NCBI RefSeq assembly: GCF_016863395.1
Contig: NZ_BOOU01000080.1
Location: 1 to 63,797, forward strand
From: Sphaerisporangium rufum
Lineage (GTDB): Bacteria > Actinomycetota > Actinomycetes > Streptosporangiales > Streptosporangiaceae
Reading direction: 5' to 3'
DNA length: 63,797 bases
Position 1 is the stretch's first letter; the number at the start of each line of letters is the position of its first letter. This document shows, in pieces, positions 58,588 to 63,797 of the stretch. The notes beneath the pieces are model-generated. The model did not search any database, was not told the origin of the DNA, and was given only the letters and a program-made list of their open reading frames with translations. The position numbers were made by a program, and so were the translations under genes.

Positions 58588-59658
58588 TCAGCGCCGCGCG
58601 TCGATCCGGGCACCGCCGAAGATCACCGACTGCGGCATCGGGCTGTTCAGGAAGTCGTGCGGGAAGCCGAGCTCCACCCGGCTGGCCTGGTCGAGCGCCG
58701 CGAGCTCGCCAGCGGTGAAGGTCACCTCCAGGGCGGCCAGGTTGTCCTCCAGCTGGGCGAGCGTGCGGGCCCCGATGATCGGCGCGGTGACCGCCGGGTC
58801 GAGCAGCGTCCAGGCGATCGCCACCCGCGCCGGCGTGGTCCCCTTGCCGTCGGCGATCTCCCGCACCACGTCCGCGATGGCCAGCGCCCGCTCGGTGAGC
58901 GAGCCGTTGGCCGCGGCGACGTTCCGGCGGGAGCCCTCAGGGCTGGCGGACGCGTCGTGGGCCAGGTCGGCCCGGGTGTACTTGCCGGTCAGCACCCCGC
59001 TGGCCAGCGGCGACCAGGGGACGACGCCGAGGCCCATCTCCCGGGCCATCGGGATGAGGTCGCGCTCCACCGTCCGCTGCGCCAGGCTGTACTCGATCTG
59101 CAACGCCGCCAGCGGCGACCAGCCGCGCAGGTCGGCGATCGCCTGCATCCGGGACACCTGCCAGGCCGGAGTGTCGGAGATGCCGAGGTACAGCACCTTG
59201 CCGGCCCGGACCAGGTCGTCCATGCCACGCAGGACCTCCTCCACCGGCGTGGTGAAGTCCCAGGCGTGCAGGTAGAGCAGATCGATGTGGTCGGTGTTCA
59301 GCCGGCGCAGGCTCGACTCCACCGACGACACCATGCTCTTGCGGTGGTTGCCGCCCGAGTTCGGGTCGCCGGGCCGGGTGGCCAGCGTGTACTTCGTGGC
59401 CACCACCACGCGGTCCCGGCGGCCGTGCAGGAACTCCCCGAGCAGCTGCTCGGCCGTCCCGTTCGTGTAGTTGTTGGCGGTGTCGACGAAGTTGCCGCCC
59501 CGGTCGAGGTACGCGGCGAAGATCCGGTGCGCCTCGTCCTTGTCGGCCCCCCAGCCCCAGTCCGAGCCGAACGTCATGGTGCCGAGGGCCAGCGGCGAGA
59601 CGCGCAGGCCGGAGCGGCCCAGCAGGCGATATCGGTCAAGCGTCAAAGGTGTCTCCAC
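58588..59658 (-). CDS. Aldo/keto reductase
   Basis: 356 residues, NADPH-dependent TIM barrel. Tetrad visible: Asp and Tyr in NFVDTANNYTNGTAE, Lys in VVATKYTLATR and His in LLYLHAWD. LGTMTFGSDWGWGADKDEA and PWSPLASGVLTGKY are typical of the AKR group related to YajO/Tas-like reductases. Diverges from an XRE regulator across a dyad; probably controlled by it. Confidence 0.92.
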   Translation of the reverse strand: METPLTLDRYRLLGRSGLRVSPLALGTMTFGSDWGWGADKDEAHRIFAAYLDRGGNFVDTANNYTNGTAEQLLGEFLHGRRDRVVVATKYTLATRPGDPNSGGNHRKSMVSSVESSLRRLNTDHIDLLYLHAWDFTTPVEEVLRGMDDLVRAGKVLYLGISDTPAWQVSRMQAIADLRGWSPLAALQIEYSLAQRTVERDLIPMAREMGLGVVPWSPLASGVLTGKYTRADLAHDASASPEGSRRNVAAANGSLTERALAIADVVREIADGKGTTPARVAIAWTLLDPAVTAPIIGARTLAQLEDNLAALEVTFTAGELAALDQASRVELGFPHDFLNSPMPQSVIFGGARIDARR

Positions 59659-59776
59659 GACCGTCTCCAGAAGAACGCGGCGGCTCCAGCGTCATCCGGG
59701 CTCGGTGGCCGCCACCCGATCGGCCCGGTCGCCCCATCGTGCGCCGGGCCGGAGAAGGCGGCCAGTGAAGGCGGAT

Positions 59777-59797
59777 CCTGGGACTGACCGTCCCAGG
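59777..59797. promoter_or_regulatory. Putative operator between aldo/keto reductase and XRE regulator
   Basis: CCTGGGAC (59777-59784) and GTCCCAGG (59790-59797), a perfect 8-bp inverted repeat with a 5-base spacer, centred about 30 bp upstream of the regulator start and 130 bp from the reductase start. Confidence 0.55.
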
Positions 59798-59817
59798 CAC
59801 CCGGCGATAGGATCCAG

Positions 59818-60717
59818 GTGGTGAGCAGCAGAGCGGACGTGACCCACGAGCTGGCGGCCTTCCTGCGCACCCGCCGCGAGCGCCTCTCCCCCGCCGACCT
59901 CGCGCTCCGCACCGGCGGACGTTCCCGCCGCACTCCCGGCCTGCGCCGGGAGGAGGTCGCCGAGCTGGCCGGGGTGAGCGTCGACTACGTGGTGCGCCTG
60001 GAACAGGGCCGCGGGCTGCGCCCGTCCGCCGAGGTGCTGGACGCCCTGGCCCGGGCGTTGCTGCTGGACGACGACGAGCGGGCCTACCTGTTCGACCTGG
60101 CCCGGCAGCGCCCGACGGCGCGGCGACGGGCCGCCGAGGCGATCCCCGCCTCGCTCAGCCGCCTGGTGCACGACCTGTCCCCGCTGCCCTGCCTGCTGGT
60201 CAGCCAGCGGTGCGACATCCTGGCCTGGAACGACGAGATGGCCGCGCTGATGCTGGACTTCGACCTGCTGCCGGAGGAGTGGCACAACACGCTCCGGCTG
60301 TGCGTCCTCCACCCCGGCTACCGCGACTTCTGGCCGGACCGCGAGCTGATCATCCGGCAGTGCATCGCCGACCTGCGCGCGGCCTGGGCGGCACGGCCCG
60401 ACGAGGCGCTGGACGCGCTGATCGACGAGCTCACCTCGCAGAGCGCGGAGTTCGCGCGGCTGTGGGCGGCGCGGGACGTCAAGGTGAACGGCCACGGCCG
60501 CAAGCGGCTGCGGCACCCGGTGGCCGGACCGCTCAGCGTCGACTTCCAGGTGCTCAACCCGCTGGACGACCCCGACCGGCGGCTGGTGATCTACCGGGCG
60601 GCCGACCCCGCCTCGCAGGCCGCGCTGGACTCCGTCGTCCAGGCGAGAGCCGCTCACCGCACCACCACGGCGGCCGGCCATCCGGACGCGGCTCCGGACG
60701 GCGCCCGCGGCCGGTAG
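59818..60717 (+). CDS. XRE-family regulator with MmyB-like ligand-binding domain
   Basis: 299 residues. N-terminal HTH with the subfamily hallmark RRTPGLRREEVAELAGVSVDYVVRLEQGRG, then the MmyB-like PAS-type sensor (CLLVSQRCDILAWNDEMAALM, LHPGYRDFWPD, VNGHGRKRLRHPVAGPLSVDFQVL). The family controls adjacent oxidoreductases in many actinobacteria. Start at GTG 59818 or the GTG immediately after it. Confidence 0.9.
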   Translation: MVSSRADVTHELAAFLRTRRERLSPADLALRTGGRSRRTPGLRREEVAELAGVSVDYVVRLEQGRGLRPSAEVLDALARALLLDDDERAYLFDLARQRPTARRRAAEAIPASLSRLVHDLSPLPCLLVSQRCDILAWNDEMAALMLDFDLLPEEWHNTLRLCVLHPGYRDFWPDRELIIRQCIADLRAAWAARPDEALDALIDELTSQSAEFARLWAARDVKVNGHGRKRLRHPVAGPLSVDFQVLNPLDDPDRRLVIYRAADPASQAALDSVVQARAAHRTTTAAGHPDAAPDGARGR

Positions 60718-60807
60718 GCCCGGATTCCCCCGGTCAGGACGGCGACGGGGCGGGCGGACGGCGACCGGGCCGGGTTTCCCTGCACAGGGTCCGGTTTCCG
60801 CGGGCCT

Positions 60808-61263
60808 TCACAGGGTGCGGGTCATGTACACGCTGTGCGGGTCGAGCCGGTAGCCGGCGAAAGGCTCGCAGTAGTCGAAGCCGAACTTCTCGTACAGCCG
60901 CCGGGCGGGCAGGAAGAAGTCGGCCGAGCCGGTCTCCAGGCTCAGCCGGGTGAACCCCATGCCCTTGGCCTCGGCGAGGATGTGCTCCAGCAGCCGGGAG
61001 GCGATCCCGGCGCGGGTACGGGCCGGCGCCGAGCGCATCGACTTCAGCTCGGCGTGCCGGTCGTCCAGCCGCTGGACGGCGCCGCAGCCCACCACGGCGT
61101 CGCCGTCCAGGACCGACCAGAAGGTGACCTCCGGGCGGCGCAGCCCGGCCAGGTCAAGGGCGTGCTTGCTCTCCAGCGGCGTGATGGCCCGCATCTGCTC
61201 GATGTGCTCGGCGAGGAACGCGGCGATCCCCGGACCGGACAGGTCGTCCACCACGATTCTCAT
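60808..61263 (-). CDS. GNAT-family N-acetyltransferase
   Basis: 151 residues. Acetyl-CoA-binding motif A in ELKSMRSAPARTRAGIASRLLEHILAEAKGMG (R-x2-G-x-A form) and ARRLYEKFGF as motif B. ATG 61263 is chosen; the frame extends to 61410. Substrate unknown. Confidence 0.88.
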   Translation of the reverse strand: MRIVVDDLSGPGIAAFLAEHIEQMRAITPLESKHALDLAGLRRPEVTFWSVLDGDAVVGCGAVQRLDDRHAELKSMRSAPARTRAGIASRLLEHILAEAKGMGFTRLSLETGSADFFLPARRLYEKFGFDYCEPFAGYRLDPHSVYMTRTL

Positions 61264-61416
61264 GTCGCCCCCCGGCCTCGGCCGCTCCACACCCGCAAGA
61301 CGCCACCAACTGTAGAGGCCCGGCCGGGCGATCCGATGAGGGGGCCGGAGGAGAACCGGCCCCGCTTCACCCGAACGCTTCGACGCCGCGCACCGGCGTC
61401 CGCCGGGCACCGCCGG

Positions 61417-62643
61417 TCAGTCGTGGTCGGCCGGCAGGTCCGGCTCCTCGTCGGTCCAGCCGGCCTGCTCGTACGCGGTGTAGGCACCGATGTTCACCCG
61501 GCGGCCGTCGGCCAGCGTGGCGGTCCCCCGGGTCTGGTCGGCCAGCAGCAGGCCGGTGTCCGGGGCCACCACCAGCAGGCGCTGCCGGGCGACCGGGCCG
61601 TTCAGCTGATAGCTGAGGCCCTGGCCGGTCCGGCCGAGCGGATCGGTGACCGCGCCTTCGGCCCGCATCCCCGGCATCGACGCCAGGAGGCGAAAGGCGG
61701 CCGCCCGGACCTGCGGCGATACCGGCAAACCCGCGAGGAGCTCGAAGCAGGATGCCTGGACCATGGGTTCCAGCCGCTGCTCAAGGTCGATGGAGGGGAA
61801 CTTCTTGGTGAGACCGCCGATCCGCGCCTCCAAGTAGGCGCGCAATTCCTGCGGATCGTCCGGGATGCGGCGCGCCTCGGCCCAGCTGACCGATCTCTTC
61901 ATCAGATGTCCGGCGCTGCCGCGCCAACCGCCCGTCAGCCGGGACCCGAACGGCGGCGAGGGCGAACTCTTCACCACCTCCCCCGGCTCGACCTCGCCGA
62001 AGTCGTCGACATCGATCGGATATCGCCACTCGGCGGGTGATCCGGCCGCGCGCCAGGCCGCGACGTCCTGTGCGGTCACCGGCTGCACGGGGAGCGGTTC
62101 GAAGATGCGGTGGCTCTGGCCCGCCGGCGCCACCGCCAGCCATATCTCCTCGGCGCTCCCGCGCCGCAGGAGGTAGCGCCGGTCCGGTGACACCATGGTC
62201 TGACCGCGCACCACGCGGGTCCGCCAGTAGGTGCCCGACTCGGCGGCACCGGCGGTCACCGCGGTCGCCGCGGCGAGCAGGATGTGCTGCGCGGTCGCCT
62301 GCGGCCCCGGCTTCGCCGAATCGGACGCGGCCGACGGCGGAACGGTGACGAGCGCGCCGGTGTCCGGGACGGCGAGGGTGGTGACCACGACGGCCGACGC
62401 GGCGACCGCGCCCAGCAGTGCGCTGCCCACCGCCCAATGGCGGGGCCGCCCGGCCGGTCGCCACCGGCGCCGGGCCTGGCGACCCGGCGGCTCCGCCGCG
62501 GTGATGGCGGCCATCAGCCGCGCCCGCCCGGCCGCGACCGCGTCATGATCCGGTCCCGGTTCGGAAAGCAGGCGGCGCACCGCGGTCAGGTCCTCCGGAC
62601 CGGCGGGACGGGAGGAATTCCCGCGGTCGGTCGTCTCATCCAT
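61417..62643 (-). CDS. CU044_5270-family membrane protein (putative anti-sigma/sensor)
   Basis: 408 residues. Cytoplasmic N-terminus (about 1-68), one membrane segment at about 69-92 (HWAVGSALLGAVAASAVVVTTLAV), and an extracytoplasmic domain typical of the CU044_5270 family (YWRTRVVRGQTMVSPDRRYLLRRGSAEEIW). The N-terminal PEDLTAVRRLLSEPGPDHDAV stretch is the conserved cytoplasmic part. It overlaps the ECF sigma factor gene by 8 bp, the usual layout of sigma/anti-sigma pairs, so it probably controls that sigma factor (inference). No zinc motif (HxxxCxxC) is present. Confidence 0.78.
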   Translation of the reverse strand: MDETTDRGNSSRPAGPEDLTAVRRLLSEPGPDHDAVAAGRARLMAAITAAEPPGRQARRRWRPAGRPRHWAVGSALLGAVAASAVVVTTLAVPDTGALVTVPPSAASDSAKPGPQATAQHILLAAATAVTAGAAESGTYWRTRVVRGQTMVSPDRRYLLRRGSAEEIWLAVAPAGQSHRIFEPLPVQPVTAQDVAAWRAAGSPAEWRYPIDVDDFGEVEPGEVVKSSPSPPFGSRLTGGWRGSAGHLMKRSVSWAEARRIPDDPQELRAYLEARIGGLTKKFPSIDLEQRLEPMVQASCFELLAGLPVSPQVRAAAFRLLASMPGMRAEGAVTDPLGRTGQGLSYQLNGPVARQRLLVVAPDTGLLLADQTRGTATLADGRRVNIGAYTAYEQAGWTDEEPDLPADHD

Positions 62644-63229
62644 CAGATCCTCCGATCAGGGGGTTCACGCCGCCCAGGGCGGTGCGCAGCTTCCCGCGGG
62701 CCCGGCTGAGCCGGGACCCCACCGTGCCGTACGGGATGCCGAGCGTGCGGGCGATCTCCTGGTGGGAAAGGTCGGCGATCGCCGTGAGCAGCAGTACGTC
62801 TCGTTCACCCTGCGACAGCCGGGCGATCTCGGCCGCCAGCCTTCCCTGCGCGTGGGCGGCGGTGACCCGCGCCGTCACCCGGTCCTCGTGCCCGCCGTCG
62901 GCGACGTGGACGGGCGTGCGCTGGAACGCGGCCAGCCTGCGGGTCTCGCTGCGGTGGTGCTGGGCGACGAGTTTGGTGGCGATTCCGTACAGCCAGGGCC
63001 GCACGCCGCCGATGGCGGGATCGAAGCCGGGGCGTTTTCGGAAGGCGACCAGGAAGGTCTCCGCCGCCACGTCGTCGGCGATGTGCGTGCCCAGCCGGGC
63101 GGCGACGTACCGGTGGATGGGGTCGAAGTAACGCTCGTAGAGCACCGCGAAGAGGTCCGGCCGTTGCTCCGACCGAGCCATGATCGTGATGTCGTCGAGC
63201 TCCGTCGGAGCGTCCGGGGGAGCGGCCAT
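62636..63229 (-). CDS. ECF RNA polymerase sigma factor
   Basis: 197 residues. Sigma region 2: LFAVLYERYFDPIHRYVAARLGTHIADDVAAETFLVAFRKRPGFDP and RPWLYGIATKLVAQHHRSETRR; region 4: LSQGERDVLLLTAIADLSHQEIARTLGIPYGTVGSRLSRARGKLR. ATG 63229 has GGGA upstream. The frame extends to 63595 without conservation. Paired with the CU044_5270-family protein downstream. Confidence 0.92.
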   Translation of the reverse strand: MAAPPDAPTELDDITIMARSEQRPDLFAVLYERYFDPIHRYVAARLGTHIADDVAAETFLVAFRKRPGFDPAIGGVRPWLYGIATKLVAQHHRSETRRLAAFQRTPVHVADGGHEDRVTARVTAAHAQGRLAAEIARLSQGERDVLLLTAIADLSHQEIARTLGIPYGTVGSRLSRARGKLRTALGGVNPLIGGSDG

Positions 63230-63690
63230 CCGGGGAGTGTCCCTTCTGTGGGTGTCACCCGTGCTCTGCCGCAGCGGCCGCCCGCTTTCACGCCCGGCGT
63301 ACGCCCGGCCGGATCGCCGCCCGCCCTCGGGCCGGTCAGCTGAAAATTTCAGCGGATCCGGCCGGTCGAACCGAAGGCACCGGGGCCGGCCGATCACGGG
63401 TCGGCGGCCTTTCCAGCGGGAACACCGTTCCCTCCGCCGCGCCCGCGGGACGGGGTGTTTCAAGCACATTGACACCCCGAAGATACCGGCCCGATAGTTT
63501 CGGCAACTGCATGATAGTTTCCGCCGCAAGCCGTTCCGATCATCGCCGAACCGGACCGCTCGCCGGGCGCCGGCCCTCCGGGGGACCGGCCGCACGGGGA
63601 CCGGATCCGCGGCGGTCGCCGGACACCGCGCGTGCGGTGGCGGCCGGCCCGGAGCCCCGCTGCCGGGCCTTCGAGGAGGAAGCGCTGAAC
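63230..63690. other. 461-bp divergent intergenic region
   Basis: Contains a clear plus-strand promoter near 63469-63498 (listed separately), GATAGTTTC direct repeats, and an AT-rich zone at 63450-63530. The rest up to the sigma factor is GC-rich without ORFs or obvious structure. It serves the sigma factor gene on one side and the secreted-protein gene on the other. Confidence 0.5.
63469..63520 (+). promoter_or_regulatory. Strong promoter and GATAGTTTC direct repeat
   Basis: Perfect -35 TTGACA at 63469-63474, 18 bp spacer, -10 GATAGT at 63493-63498 (4 of 6). GATAGTTTC is present at 63493-63501 and again at 63513-63521, 20 bp apart, so a regulator or an alternative -10 could act there. It would transcribe the gene at 63691, with a leader of about 185 bases. 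Confidence 0.55.
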
Positions 63691-63797
63691 ATGAGAGACA
63701 TTCCTGTCCGAGGCCGCGCGGGCGGTCGCGCCCGGCTGGTGGTCCGGGTGCTGGCGGTGGTGGCGGCCGTGGTGACGGCGATGGTGCCGAGCGTGGT
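63691..63797 (+). CDS. Secreted protein, partial (5' end only)
   Basis: The 35 visible codons begin MRDIPVRGRAGGRARLVVRV and continue into a hydrophobic run (LAVVAAVVTAMVPS), a Sec signal peptide. GAGGAGGA at 63673-63680 lies ten bases from the ATG. The protein body is outside the window. Confidence 0.75.
   Translation, partial: MRDIPVRGRAGGRARLVVRVLAVVAAVVTAMVPSV

Overview
The window is very GC-rich DNA from an actinobacterium, most likely a filamentous one (Streptosporangiales or Streptomycetales-like). This rests on GTG starts and 4-base ATGA/GTGA gene overlaps, a conservon-type sensor kinase with a DUF742 partner, a DUF5753/DUF397 regulator beside an RsbW-like ATPase, a DUF5999 gene, a CU044_5270-family protein and a second nuo-type locus beside korAB. 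The genus cannot be fixed from the sequence. I see no tRNA, rRNA, CRISPR array, insertion sequence or phage gene.

Region 1 (1-4730), energy metabolism: nuoC (cut by the window edge) and nuoB on the minus strand diverge from korA-korB, a 2-oxoacid:ferredoxin oxidoreductase. A 29-codon ORF with the RxHVDLCRxxxxxC signature of actinobacterial leader peptides lies 240 bp upstream of korA and is followed by a hairpin. A strong terminator closes korB.

Region 2 (4739-38262), a roughly 33-kb Wzx/Wzy-type exopolysaccharide locus: the initiating polyprenyl-phosphate sugar transferase and rmlA-rmlB-rmlD are at the right end (minus strand) and rmlC lies 26 kb away at the left end, so dTDP-L-rhamnose synthesis is complete. 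A tightly coupled eight-gene plus-strand operon (12434-21154) carries a Gfo/Idh/MocA dehydrogenase, an epimerase, two DegT aminotransferases, two glycosyltransferases, a flippase and a PglD-like acyltransferase. It is complemented by a WbpD-like acetyltransferase, a Wzy-like polymerase, two Wzz-like proteins, a WecG/TagA transferase, two GT2 enzymes and an (alpha/alpha)-toroid-like protein of unknown role. Exported proteins are embedded in the locus: a 1347-residue protein with an N,N-dimethylformamidase-like region and three DUF4082 modules, and two paralogous right-handed beta-helix proteins, one membrane-anchored with its own DUF4082 and one lipoprotein. DUF4082 plus beta-helix proteins inside a capsule-type cluster are the best candidate here for an undescribed surface-polysaccharide system.

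Region 3 (38505-42405): a small hypothetical gene, a two-gene conservon remnant (cvnA-like kinase and cvnC-like DUF742, with no cvnB or cvnD), and a DUF5999 gene coupled to a tiny basic ORF.

Region 4 (42545-63797), a run of enzyme/regulator pairs, several with visible dyad or direct-repeat operators: SDR with WYL; AraC; hydrolase with DinB-like protein; ArsR/DUF5937; HxlR with two tandem imine-reductase-like genes; a dienelactone hydrolase-like gene; a TPR protein; an RlmG-like methyltransferase; an RsbW-like ATPase diverging from an HTH-DUF5753 regulator fused to DUF397; epoxide hydrolase with WYL; SnoaL-like with TetR across a perfect 18-bp inverted repeat; aldo/keto reductase with XRE/MmyB-like; GNAT; and an ECF sigma factor with a CU044_5270-family membrane partner. 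The right edge cuts a secreted protein gene.
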